A stretch of DNA of 64,000 nt from Bostrychus sinensis. Its lineage: Eukaryota > Chordata > Actinopteri > Gobiiformes > Eleotridae. The notes beneath the pieces are model-generated. The model did no database searches, was not told the DNA's origin, and saw nothing but the letters and a program-made list of their open reading frames with translations. The translations under genes were made by a program, and so were the position numbers. The stretch spans positions 1,498,273 to 1,562,272 of the forward strand of contig CM036253.1 of the NCBI GenBank assembly GCA_020698575.1, read 5' to 3'. Shown here in pieces: positions 45,001-55,896 of the stretch (position 1 is its first letter; the number at the start of each line of letters is the position of its first letter).

Positions 45001-48000
45001 CAGGCCTGGTTCAGGCCTGGTTCAGGCCTGGGTCAGACCTGGTTCAGACCTGGTTCAGGCCTGGTTCAGGCCTGGTTCAGGCCTGGTTCAGACCTGGTTC
45101 AGGCCTGGTTCAGACCTGGTTCAGACCTGGTTCAGGCCTGGTTCAGGCCTGGTTCAGGCCTGGTTCAGGCCTGGTTCAGGCCTGGTTCAGACCTGGTTCA
45201 GTCCTGGTTCAGGCCTGGTTCAGGCCTGGTTCAGTCCTGGTTCAGGCCTGGTTCAGGCCTGGTTCAGGCCTGGTTCAGGCCTGGTTCAGGCCTGGTTCAG
45301 TCCTGGTTCAGGCCTGGTTCAGGCCTGGTTCAGGCCTGGTTCAGTCCTGGTTCAGACCTGGTTCAGACCTGGTTCAGGCCTGGTTCAGGCCTGGTTCAGT
45401 CCTGGTTCAGGCCTGGTTCAGGCCTGGTTCAGTCCTGGTTCAGTCCTGGTTCAGGCCTGGTTCAGGCCTGGTTCAGGCCTGGTTCAGGCCTGGTTCAGGC
45501 CTGGTTCAGGCCTGGTTCAGGCCTGGTTCAGGCCTGGTTCAGACCTGGTTCAGTCCTGGTTCAGGCCTGGTTCAGGCCTGGTTCAGGCCTGGTTCAGTCC
45601 TGGTTCAGACCTGGTTCAGGCCTGGTTCAGGCCTGGTTCAGACCTGGTTCAGACCTGGTTCAGTCCTGGTTCAGTCCTGGTTCAGTCCTGGTTCAGTCCT
45701 GGTTCAGTCCTGGTTCAGGCCTGGTTCAGGCCTGGTTCAGGCCTGGTTCAGACCTGGTTCAGTCCTGGTTCAGGCCTGGTTCAGGCCTGGTTCAGGCCTG
45801 GTTCAGACCTGGTTCAGTCCTGGTTCAGTCCTGGTTCAGTCCTGGTTCAGTCCTGGTTCAGGCCTGGTTCAGGCCTGGTTCAGGCCTGGGTCAGGTCAGG
45901 CCTGGTTCAGGCCTGGTTCAGACCTGACTTGTGTTGTGGTCCACAGCACTTCTGGGCCCTGCTCCTGACCCGGGGGCTGGTGGGGGTGGGAGAGGCCAGT
46001 TACTCCACCATCGCCCCCACCATCATCGCAGACCTGTACGTCCAGGGCCAGAGGACCAACATGCTCTCCATATTCTACTTCGCCATCCCCGTGGGAAGGT
46101 GAGCCAGCTCAGGCTCGGATTTAGTCCGGGGTTAGCCCTGCTTTAGTCCAGTTTTTAGTCCTGTTAATCCAGTTTTTAGTCCTGTTTAGTCCAGTTTTTA
46201 GTCCTGTTTAGTCCAGTTTTTAGTCCTGTTTAGTCCAGTTTTTAGTCCTGTTTAGTCCAGTTTTTAGTCCTGGTTTAGACCTGAGGCCTGTACCACGGAG
46301 CTGAGTTAGCGAGGTAACTTCGGGGTTAACCCTGGGTTGTCGGTACGAAGCTGGATCTCTTACACACGCACACACACATACACTGAACTGCTAACCTGGT
46401 CTGGACCTGGTTAAGTTCCAGGATGAGATAAGAAGACGGCTCTTTGACCAATCAGTGACAAGAAGAGGAGAACAGCAGCAGGACGTAAAGCAGCATTAGA
46501 GACGGTCTAAAGTCTTAGCTTTATAAACGTTAGACATGTAGGACATGAATTATATTCTGTTCAGAATGTCTGTATTATAAAAAAATACTTTAATTTAAAT
46601 GATTATAGTAAACCCTGTGGTTAAATTGTGATGAATATTAATTATTCAAACTCCTGCAGGCTTCTGTCTGGTTCAATCAATCTTTATTTCAGACTCAGAA
46701 TTGGTCCATATAAAAAAAGAATAAGATAAAAACAATGGCGACAAAGAGACAATACCAAAATATCATATTAGTCTCTACCCTAAATGTGATATACTCAGTT
46801 CATTCAGATGGCGCCACATGTGTCATGAGTTTAGTGCTGGGTCTGTGGTTTAGTGTTGATTCTGAGCGATATTCAGCTGCACAGAGAAACCCAGGGTTAA
46901 CTCAGAGTTGATAACCCGCTCTGTAGTACCACTGATCCAGAGACGGTCAGGTTTGGTTTGGTCAATCCAGGTAAGAGACATATCCAGGATCAGTCCAGCC
47001 AGCTTCGTAGTACAGGCTTCTGGTCTAGTCCCGGTCTAGTCCCGGTCTAGTCCCGGTCTAGTCCTGGTCTAGTCCTGGTTGTTGACCTGTTCCTCGTGCC
47101 TCCGCAGTGGTCTGGGCTACATCGTGGGCTCTCAGGTCAGTCAGGCCGCTAACAACTGGCACTGGGCTCTGAGGGTGAGTATGAACCATGAGGTCACGGG
47201 TCGGTTTGGGACGGTGCAGGTCTGTGAGGGGCTCAGGTCCGGTCTCTGTCCCACAGGTGACTCCGGGTCTGGGGGTCGTGGCCGTGGTCCTGCTGCTGGT
47301 GGTGGTTCAGGAGCCCAAACGAGGAGCCATCGAAGCCCGCTCCGAAAACCAACTGCACCAGACGAGCTGGACCCGGGACCTGCAGGCTCTGCGCAAGAAG
47401 TGAGACCCACTGCTCCTCCTCTCTGCTCCTGTCTGCTCCTCTCTGCTCCTGTCTGCTCCTCTCTGCTCCTCTCTGCTCCTGTCTGCTCCTCTCTGCTCCT
47501 CTCTTCTCCTCTCTGCTCCTCTCTGCTCCTGTCTGCTCCTGTCTGCTCCCCTCTGCTCCTCTCTGTTCCTCTCTGTTCCTCTCTGCTCCCGTCTGCTCCC
47601 GTCTGCTCCCATCTGCTCCCATCTGCTCCCATCTGCTCCTCTCTGCTCCCATCTGCTCCTCTGGGGCCCCTCTCTCCCTCTCCTCTCTCTCTCTCTCTCT
47701 CTCTCCCTCACCTCTCCTGTGGGGCCCCTCCCCCCCCCTCACCTCTCCTGTGGGGCCCCTCTCTCCCTCACCTCTCCTGTGGGGCCCCTCTCTCCCTCAC
47801 CTCTCCTGTGGGCCCCCCCCCCCCACCCTACCTCTCCTGTGGGGCTCCTCTCCCCCCTCACCTCTCCTGTGGGGCCCCTCTCCCCCCTCACCTCTCCTGT
47901 GGGGCCACTCTCTCCCTCACCTCTCCTGTGGGGCCCCTCTCCCCCCTCACCTCTCCTGTGGGGCCCCTCTCTCCCTCACCTCTCCTGTGGGGCCCCTCTC

Positions 48001-51000
48001 TCCCTCACCTCTCCTGTGGGGCCCCTCTCTCCCTCACCTCTCCTGTGGGGCCCCTCTCCCCCCCTCACCTCTCCTGTGGGGCCCCTCTCCCCCCCTCACC
48101 TCTCCTGTGGGGCCCCTCTCCCCCCTCACCTCTCCTCTGTGGCCCATCTCTCCCTCACCTCCCCTGTGGGGCCCCTCTCCCCCCTCACCTCTTCTGTGGG
48201 CCCCCCTCCCCCCTCACCTCTCCTGTGGGGCCCCTCTCCCCCCTCACCTCTCCTGTGGGGCCCCTCTCCCCCCTCACCTCTCCTGTGGGGCCCCTCTCCC
48301 CCCTCACCTCTCCTGTGGGGCCCCTCTCTCCCTCACCTCTCCTGTGGGGCCCCTCTCCCCCCTCACCTCTCCTGTGGGGCCCCTCTCCCCCCTCACCTCT
48401 CCTGTGGGGCCCCTCTCCCCCCTCACCTCTCCTGTGGGGCCCCTCTCCCCCCTCACCTCTCCTGTGGGGCCCCTCTCCCCCCTCACCTCTCCTGTGGGGC
48501 CCCTCTCCCCCCCTCACCTCTCCTGTGGGGCCCCTCTCTCCCTCACACAGTTAAATGTCTCTGTCCACAGCCGGAGCTTCGTCCTGTCCACGATGGGCTT
48601 CACGGCCGTCGCCTTCGTCACCGGGTCCCTGGCTCTCTGGGCCCCCACCTTCCTCCTCAGAGCGGCCATTTTCTCCGGAGTGAAGGCGCCGTGTGAGCAG
48701 CAGCAGTGCTCGTCCTCAGAAAGGTGAGCTGGCTTCAGGGAGCATGAAAACCACAGGAGTGCGTCTGTAGTTTGGATGCGAAGGTGACCGTTTCTCTTTT
48801 GCGTTTCTCGTTTTCGTTTGCGTCTCCAGCCTGATCTTCGGGGTCATCACCTGCGTGACAGGTGTGGTGGGCGTGGCCAGCGGAGTCCAGCTGAGCAGAG
48901 CGCTGAGGAGTAAGACGCAGCGGGCCGACCCTCTGGTGTGTGCCGCGGGGCTGCTCCTGTCCTCCCCCTTCCTTTACCTGGCCATCGTCACCGCCGAGCT
49001 GTCCACCATCGCCACATACGTGAGTCAACGTCCAGAGCTTTCCATCAAACCACAATATCTCTGTTTTCTTTTGTTTTGTTTTGTTTTGACTGTGCTATTG
49101 GAGGTTTGGACTGAAAGATCTGTTTGAGCAATTAAAACCTGATTTCATAAAATATATTTTAAATGCGTCTGGTTTAGTCAGGGTTTAGTCCCAGTTCAGT
49201 CCTGGTTTAGCTCTAGGTTTAGTTCTGCATCAGTCCTGGTTCAGTCCTAGTTTAGTCCTAGTTAAGGCTTAATTTCGTACTAGTTTAATCCTGGTTTAGT
49301 CCTAGTTTAGTGCCAGTTTAGTCCTAGTTTAGTCCTGGTTTAGGATTTACTAGGGTTATTTAAATTTTTTTGACTAAAGAACAAAAGTTTTATTTGGAGA
49401 AATATTCTCAGCAGATCACAAAATAAAGCCCTGTCGTCTCATATTGTTCTGATAAAAACTCTTCTCTGCAGGTCTCTCGTTGTTTTCAGGGCTGTTTGAA
49501 CTAAATTTTGTCCAGAAAATGTCAGAAACGCCCACGACACGACAAAGATAACATCTGTGTTTCCCTTCAGGTCTTCATCTTCTTTGGAGAGACCTTCCTG
49601 TCCATGAACTGGGCCATTGTGGCGGACATTCTGCTGGTGAGAAAACCTGCTTCAGTCCTGGTTTAGTCCTGGTTTAGTCCTGGTTCAGTCCTGCTCTAAT
49701 CCTGGTTTGTGGTTCCAGTACGTGGTGGTCCCGACTCGTAGGGCCACGGCTGAAGCTCTGCAGATCGTCGTGTCCCACCTCCTGGGAGACGCAGGGAGCC
49801 CCTATCTCATCGGAGTGGTCAGTCACATGATCAACTTGACCTGTTTAGCCATGGTTTAGCTCTGGTTTAGCTCTGGTTTAGCTCTGGTTTAGCCCTGATT
49901 TAGCTCTGGTTTAGCCCTGGTTTAGCTCTGGTTTAGCTCTGGTTTAGCCCTGGTTTAGCTCTGGTTTAGTCCTGGTTTAGCTCTGGTTTAGCTCTGGTTT
50001 AGCCCTGGTTTAGCTCTGGTTTAGCCCTGGTTTAGCCCTGGTTTAGCCCTGGTTTAGCCCTGGTTTAGCCCTGGTTTAGCTCTGGTTTAGCCCTGGTTTA
50101 GCTCTGGTTTAGCTCTGGTTTAGCTCTGGTTTAGCCCTGGTTTAGCCCTGGTTTAGCTCTGGTTTAGCTCTGGTTTAGTCCTGGTTTAGCTCTGGTTTAG
50201 CTCTGGTTTAGCCCTGGTTTAGCTCTGGTTTAGCCCTGGTTTAGACCTGGTTTAGTCCTGGTTTAGTCCTGGTTTAGCCCTGGTTTAGTCCTGGTTTAGA
50301 CCTGGTTTAGCCCTGGTTTAGCTCTGGTTTAGTCCTGGTTTAGCCCTGGTTTAGCCCTGGTTTAGCCCTGGTTTAGCTCTGGTTTAGTCCTGGTTTAGCT
50401 CTGGTTTAGCCCTGGTTTAGCCCTGGTTTAGCCCTGGTTTAGCTCTGGTTTAGTCCTGGTTTAGCTCTGGTTTAGCCCTGGTTTAGCCCTGGTTTAGCCC
50501 TGGTTTAGCCCTGGTTTAGCCCTGGTTTAGCCCTGGTTTAGTCCTGGTTTAGTCCTGGTTTAGCCCTGGTTTAGCCCTGGTTTAGACCTGGTTTAGACCT
50601 GGTTTAGCCCTGGTTTAGACCTGGTTTAGACCTGGTTTAGACCTGGTTTAGTCCTGGTTTAGTCCTGGTTTAGCCCTGGTTTAGACCTGGTTTAGACCTG
50701 GTTTAGCCCTGGTTTAGACCTGGTTTAGACCTGGTTTAGACCTGGTTTAGACCTGGTTTAGTCCTGGTTTAGTCCTGGTTTAGTCCTGGTTTAGACCTGG
50801 TTTAGCCCTGGTTTAGCTCTGGTTTAGCTCTGGTTTAGCTCTGGTTTAGCTCTGGTTTAGCCCTGGTTTAGCCCTGGTTTAGTCCTGGTTTAGCTCTGGT
50901 TTAGCTCTGGTTTAGCTCTGGTTTAGCCCTGGTTTAGACCTGGTTTAGTCCTGGTTTAGACCTGGTTTAGACCTGGTTTAGCCCTGGTTTAGCCCTGGTT

Positions 51001-53868
51001 TAGTCCTGGTTTAGCCCTGGTTTAGCCCTGGTTTACCCTCCTCTCCCTCAGGTGTCTGACGCTCTGAGGCAGGAGCAGTCTTTCCTGTGGCAGTTCCGAT
51101 CGCTGCAGCTCTCTCTGTTGCTCTGCTCCTTCGTGGCGGTCGTGGGCGGAGGATTCTTCTTGGCCACGGCGCTCTTCATCGAATCGGACCGAAAACGCGC
51201 CGAGAACTACGACCCCTCAGGTGAGACCGGGGAGGCGGGGCTTATGTTGTAGTCAAGACCCTGTTAGACCAGTCTGAGACCACAGTGAACCAAGACCGTG
51301 ACCAGGCCTTCAAGGCTTTCAGGACTTTCAATGGTCGACTCCAACTTGTTTCTAAAACTATTACTTAAAACTATATCAGCCACTGATAAATAAATAAAAG
51401 TGGCACATTATGTGGTCCTTAAACCTGACAAAGCTCATCAGTTTGGTTCTTTGAGCCAGACGTATGGAAGTTAAACTGTAACTCCCTGTACCCTGCACGA
51501 TTTCAGACGTCTCAGACAAAAGATTGGAAAAAATGTCTGTTATAACTCAAAAACAGTGGTTGTACTGCAGTGCGACAGGATCACAGACCAAACCTCTGAC
51601 CTCTGTCAGACCTGTGACCTCTGACCTCTGTCAGACCTGTGACCTCTGACCTCTGTCAGACCTGTGACCTCTGACCTTTGTCAGACCTGTAACCTCTGAC
51701 CTCTGTCAGACCTGTGACCTCTGACCTCTGTCAGACCTGTGACCTCTGTCAGACCTGTGACCTCTGACCTCTGTCAGACCTGTGACCTCTGTCAGACCTG
51801 TGACCTCTGACCTCTGTCAGACCTGTGACCTCTGATGAACCTGTGACCTCTGTCAGACCTGTGACCTCTGACCTCTGTCAGACCTGTGACCTCTGTCAGA
51901 CCTGTGACCTCTGTCAGACCTGTGACCTCTGACCTCTGTCAGACCTGTGACCTCTGACCTCTGTCAGACCTGTGACCTCTGACCTCTGTCAGACCTGTGA
52001 CCTCTGTCAGACCTGTGACCTGTGACCTCTGTCAGACCTGTGACCTCTGACCTCTGTCAGACCTGTGACCTCTGATGAACCTGTGACCTCTGACCGCTGT
52101 CAGACCTGTGACCTCTGACCTCTGTCAGACCTGTGACCTCTGTCAGACCTGTGACCTCTGACCTTTGTCAGACCTGTGACCTCTGACCTCTGTCAGACCT
52201 GTGACCTCTGTCAGACCTGTGACCTCTGACCTTTGTCAGACCTGTGACCTCTGACCTCTGATGAACCTGTGACCTCTGATGAACCTGTGACCTCTGACCT
52301 CTGTCAGACCTGTGACCTCTGTCAGACCTCTGACCTCTGTCAGACCTGTGACCTCTGATGAACCTGTGACCTCTGACCTCTGACGAACCTGTGACCTCTG
52401 ACGAACCTGTGACCTCTGACCTCTGTCAGACCTCTGATGAACCTGTGACCTCTGACCTCTGATGAACCTGTGACCTCTGTCAGAGCTGTGACCTCTGATG
52501 AACCTGTGACCTCTGACCTCTGATGAACCTGTGACCTCTGTCAGACCTGTGACCTCTGACCTCTGATGAACCTGTGACCTCTGACGAACCTGTGACCTCT
52601 GACCTCTGACGAACCTGTGACCTCTGACCTCTGTCAGACCTCTGACCTCTGATGAACCTGTGACCTCTGATGAACCTGTGACCTCTGTCAGACCTGTGAC
52701 CTCTGATGAACCTGTGACCTCTGACCTCTGATGAACCTGTGACCTCTGTCAGACCTGTGACCTCTGATGAACCTGTGACCTCTGATGAACCTGTGACCTC
52801 TGACCTCTGTCAGACCTCTGATGAACCTGTGACCTCTGATGAACCTGTGACCTCTGATGAACCTGTGACCTCTGACCTCTGATGAACCTCTGTCAGACCT
52901 CTGACCTCTGATGAACCTGTGACCTCTGACCTCTGTCAGACCTCTGACCTCTGATGAACCTGTGACCTCTGACCTCTGATGAACCTGTGACCTCTGACCT
53001 CTGACGAACCTGTGACCTCTGACCTCTGATGAACCTGTCAGAGCTTTATGTTTTGATGATGTGATGTTTCTTTTGTAGTTAAATGAGCAAATGGCAGAAG
53101 CAGAAAAGGTAGATTTACCAAAAAACGTCAGTGCTCTCAGAAAATCCAATCACATTCTGTCTTTTCTAAAATCATACAAAGAATGTGTTTGACCTGTCAT
53201 TCTCATCTGCTCCTGGCCTTTATTTATCTGTAAAACCATTTGAAGAAAGCGACAGAAATAAAATAGAACTGAATAAAACAATATTTAGACTGAACATTGA
53301 AACTATATCCAACCTCCCCACTTTTGGGTCCTGTCCCTCCAGTTGAGAATCACTGGTTTAAACCCAATGAAACTGAGCTCATTTATTTCAAAGAGTTCCT
53401 TTTGAAATTAAAAACATCAGAAACAATCTGAAAATGACCATTGTGTGCATACAGTTAAAATAACTTCACTAAAATAATTAAAATGATTCTTTATTTTAAC
53501 TCTGGGCACACCAAAGTCGAGCAGGTGACCTGGAGAATCTAAATGTCCCAAAGTGAATGAATGTGAGAGTGAATGTTTGTCTGTCAGTGAGTCTCAAAGT
53601 GTCCGCCCTGAGACTCACTGGTCCAGGATGTACGCCGCCTAAGGCCCATAGAAGCTGGGATAGGCTTAGGTCTTTCTCCTAACCCCAAATGTGAACAAGC
53701 AGAGGAATCACTGAAATAATTTAATTTAGGATCCAAATGTCTCCCTCTGGTGGTGGGGGCTGGTATGTGTGGACTGAATTGTGTGTCTCTGTTGCAGACG
53801 ATGAGCCGATTGTTGTCCCTAAAAGCGGACGTCCCACCCGAGTCCCAGTGTCCAGCGTCCTCATCTGA
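42084..53868 (+). CDS. SPNS1: Protein spinster homolog 1, lysosomal MFS lysophospholipid transporter
   Basis: SPNS1 is a 12-helix MFS protein of late endosomes/lysosomes that exports lysophospholipids. Coding exons: 42084-42285 (exon from 42076), 42590-42655, 42739-42875, 45947-46098, 47108-47174, 47257-47399, 48571-48723, 48830-49019, 49571-49636, 49719-49817, 51052-51220, 53798-53868; every border is GT-AG and phases add to 504 residues plus stop. Landmarks: acidic/Ser-rich cytosolic N-terminus, LCYINLLNYMDRFTVAG (TM1), GYLGDRYNRKY (MFS motif A loop), LLTRGLVGVGEASYSTIAPT, MLSIFYFAIPVG, MGFTAVAFVTGSLALWAP, a Cys-containing CEQQQCSSSE luminal segment, FFGETFLSMNWAIVADILL, SHLLGDAGSPYLIGV and the C-terminal TRVPVSSVLI. 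The set and length match vertebrate SPNS1 closely. Coding sequence looks intact although most introns are filled by tandem repeats. Confidence 0.96.
42306..42540 (+). repeat. 11-bp minisatellite in SPNS1 intron 2
   Basis: About 20 units of TTCAGTCCTGG, TTTAGACCTTG and TTTAGACCTGG starting 20 bases after the donor at 42286. Confidence 0.93.
42885..43212 (+). repeat. 23-bp minisatellite (TAGCCCCGCCCACTCG + TTACACA)
   Basis: About 14 units beginning about 10 bases after the donor at 42876. Units differ mainly at CpG sites (CCCGCCC/CCCACCC), as methylation-driven decay would produce. Confidence 0.95.
43770..44250. mobile_element. Interspersed DNA element, copy 2 (inverted relative to 20425-20890)
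   Basis: AGCCTGAAAAGCTCAAAATG, TTTCTCTGGAACAGAACCTC and AGTCGACCTCTAATC are reverse-complement matches of copy 1. No ORF. Confidence 0.55.
44320..45930 (+). repeat. 11-bp minisatellite (TTCAGGCCTGG), 1.6 kb, in SPNS1 intron 4
   Basis: About 146 units of GGTTCAGGCCT, GGGTCAGACCT and GGTTCAGTCCT, ending 16 bases before the acceptor of the exon at 45947. GGGTCAG forms dominate the 5' half and GGTTCAG the 3' half. The lack of stops leaves a 603-codon frame (44291-46102) that runs in phase into the real exon; it is not a separate gene. Confidence 0.97.
46110..46280 (+). repeat. Short repeat (TTTAGTCCTGTTTAGTCCAG) in SPNS1
   Basis: Six or so copies of a unit near TTTTTAGTCCTGTTTAGTCC, a longer derivative of the 11-bp family, starting just after the donor at 46099. 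Confidence 0.85.
46283..47020. mobile_element. TIR element in SPNS1 intron 5 (related to 11285-11903)
   Basis: The left end GGCCTGTACCACGGAGCTGA mirrors the right AGCTTCGTAGTACAGGC. The interior has ATAACCCGCTCTGTAGTACC as an extra inverted copy of the subterminal sequence. No transposase. Confidence 0.65.
47408..48546 (+). repeat. Compound minisatellite filling SPNS1 intron 7
   Basis: 47408-47660 is a 10-bp CTCTGCTCCT-type array. 47700-48546 is about 27 units of a ~31-bp repeat (CTCACCTCTCCTGTGGGG + CCCCTCTCCCC). Together they cover about 97% of the intron 47400-48570. Frames across it read in phase into flanking exons; they are by-products. Confidence 0.96.
49165..49350 (+). repeat. Degenerate 11-bp array in SPNS1 intron 9
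   Basis: About 15 imperfect TTTAGTCCTGG/TTTAGTCCTAG units, more diverged than in the other arrays. Confidence 0.85.
49842..51036 (+). repeat. 11-bp minisatellite (TTTAGCTCTGG/TTTAGCCCTGG) filling SPNS1 intron 11
   Basis: About 108 units covering about 97% of the intron 49818-51051. CCCTGG, CTCTGG, ACCTGG and TCCTGG forms are intermixed in blocks, suggesting repeated segmental duplication. Confidence 0.97.
51590..53040 (+). repeat. Minisatellite (GACCTCTGTCAGACCTGT and relatives) in the last SPNS1 intron
   Basis: 1.45 kb of intermixed 18- and 25-bp higher-order units built from GACCTCT, GTCAGACCTGT and GATGAACCTGT. GATGAACCTG units increase toward the 3' end. The 153-codon - strand frame (52688-53149) is a by-product. 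Confidence 0.95.
53520..53690. repeat. Common fish interspersed repeat fragment, copy 2
   Basis: ACCTGGAGAATCTAAATG, GTGAATGAATGTGAGAGTGA and CATAGAAGCTGGGATAGGCT are hallmarks of the abundant teleost repeat also seen at 30360-30600. It ends about 100 bases before the last SPNS1 exon. Confidence 0.55.
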
Positions 53869-54109
53869 GCTCCACTGCGCCGCCAACCATCTCCACTTTT
53901 AAACCTAAAACTTTTAAATTACAGAGATTTTTACTAATTTTTACGCTCCATTTAAGTTTTTTTTGTTCATTGCCAAGTTGTGGACAGACTCTTCCTCACA
54001 GAGACGTGAATGTGGCTGATCTGGGACCAGCCTCAGAGTCACAGGAGTCGACCAAGAAGCTGCATCTCTGCAAACCTTTTATAACCACGTTTTTATAGTT
54101 TAGTTCTTT

Positions 54110-54115
54110 AATAAA
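54110..54115 (+). terminator. SPNS1 polyadenylation signal
   Basis: AATAAA about 240 bases after the SPNS1 stop, followed by a T-rich stretch. Confidence 0.75.
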
Positions 54116-54404
54116 AGCATCGCTCTGTTTTCTCATCTGTCCATCTTTTAAAATCACTTCTAAGTCTTTAACGTTGATGCCATTTGGTTTGAAGGAGTTT
54201 CTCAGTTTGTCTCCCTCTGCTGGCGGCAGCTGGAGTTTTTAAATGAACCGTTAATTATCAAGGATTATTTTATTGATTTTGTGAACTATTAAACCAGAAT
54301 TTGTACCTTGTTGAGTGTCGCTGTGTGCTTTCTGTCAGATGAAGTTAAACACACCACAATACATCACCAAGACTCTTTATTTAGAGAAAAGCTGTCCAGT
54401 TATC

Positions 54405-55883
54405 TGTAGGGTACATATATAAAAATATATACACTGAACTAAGACAAAGATTAAGAGTAATAACTCCGCATTGGTACCAGTTAGCCTTGCGCTAACGTGC
54501 AGATTAAAACACCTAAACTAATGTCTTAAGAGGGAAGGATTGACCAGGAGGGACTCAGTTTAATAGATAAAGACCACCAAACTCAACTTAATTTAGATTA
54601 AGTATAACGTTTATTTACACAATAAGGTGGAATAGTGTACTGCGGCACAGGTAAATATCGAAAGGAATGTAATTATGAACAGAACCGTTATGCAGAATTA
54701 TTGATTAACTAATGATGAATTGCAGTGGAGTAAGTAATAAATTGACTTATTAAATTATTGGAAATTTATGAATAAGGGAGTAGACTCTGAGACTATAAGT
54801 GCCAACTTTGTCAACATAACAACTCTGATCTTACGGCGCTCGGCACAGGAGGGGAAGGTGGTGACGACAGCCAGCCTCCGGTTTCAGCCAGGGGCTCGGA
54901 TGTTGTTCTTTGTCCTTTAGAGCCGCGGGGTGTAGCAGGGCTGGTGTTCCCGGCTCCAAACAGCGGTTCGTGGTGTGTCCTCCAAGCTCCACAGCCAGTC
55001 GTCAGGTGTCCCGTTATGTTGAACAGGAGCGTGATGCCGCTCAGGGAGAGTTTAGCTGTTGTCAGCGTAAGGCAGCGTCAAAGTCTCAGAGTATGGCAAA
55101 TGTCCCTTTTTATGCCGAATGAAAATTCAATAAAAATCCTTTCACAGCGATTCGAAACTTTAGAAGTATAACTTCTTAAATTAGCTGCTTTGGTCAAGGC
55201 AGCGGTTGTTAAAACTTGCGGATGTTGCGCGGCGCGAGGCTTTTCAAAATAAACTACAAAAATGATACTCGAACGAAAGTTTGGCTGACTTATTGTGAAA
55301 AGATGTTATCACCGGCAAGGTGAACTTAACGCAACAAAAATGACGAGAAGAAAAGAAAAATTAAACTTAAAAGACGAAGGAGAGACGGAGACGAGACAAA
55401 GACAAGACGAAGACTAAAAACTGGACTGAACTGAGGAATGTGGGCCGCACCCCAAGATAAGACTGGAGTAAAAGGGGTGTCCCTGGTTCTTCCCTCTGAC
55501 CTGATAGTGGAGAGGGCTCAAATTACCTCTGCTAGACACAAAGTAAATGTCATAAAAAGAAATGTGTCTTACTCCACTTCAATTTACGTACCTTTAAAAC
55601 ACATGTTATATTTAACAGTTTGCACAAAACATAGCTATGACATTTTCCTGTAAAGTAACATGTTAATGCATATAAAGTCTTTTAAACAGATGAAATGTGT
55701 CAGGCCTCTGGTTCTTATCAGAGAAGAGAGGAGGCCTCTTCTGGCATTATTATTGGTCTGCAGTTCGTAAAGGACAGATTTATGTCTTTGTTTTGCATCC
55801 TTGGTGGGTAAGCACAGACTTCTCGTCTCCTAGAGGAATGTCCATTTTTGATAGAATTTGAGCAGTGGCTCAGGTCTCCTACA
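54405..55883 (-). repeat. 3' LTR
   Basis: 1,479 bp, TGTAGG...CCTACA ends. Small frames inside (for example 54910-55122) are duplicated exactly in the other LTR and show no domain. Differences from the partner: CGGCACAGG here versus CGGTGCAGG there, and AACGAAAG versus AACAAAAG. Confidence 0.95.
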
Positions 55884-55896
55884 TATCCCCCCTGTT
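55884..55896 (-). promoter_or_regulatory. Polypurine tract
   Basis: The - strand reads ACAGGGGGGATA directly before the 3' LTR, the usual place and composition for plus-strand priming. Confidence 0.75.

Noticed and set aside
47079..48696. Proline-rich ORFs of 325-491 codons
   Set aside because: SPNS1 exons plus intron 7 minisatellite read without splicing; the exon parts are already in the SPNS1 model.
54910..55653. Small + strand frames in the LTRs (also 62176-62919) as genes
   Set aside because: They are antisense to the element, lie in LTRs and lack recognisable domains; duplication only reflects LTR identity.
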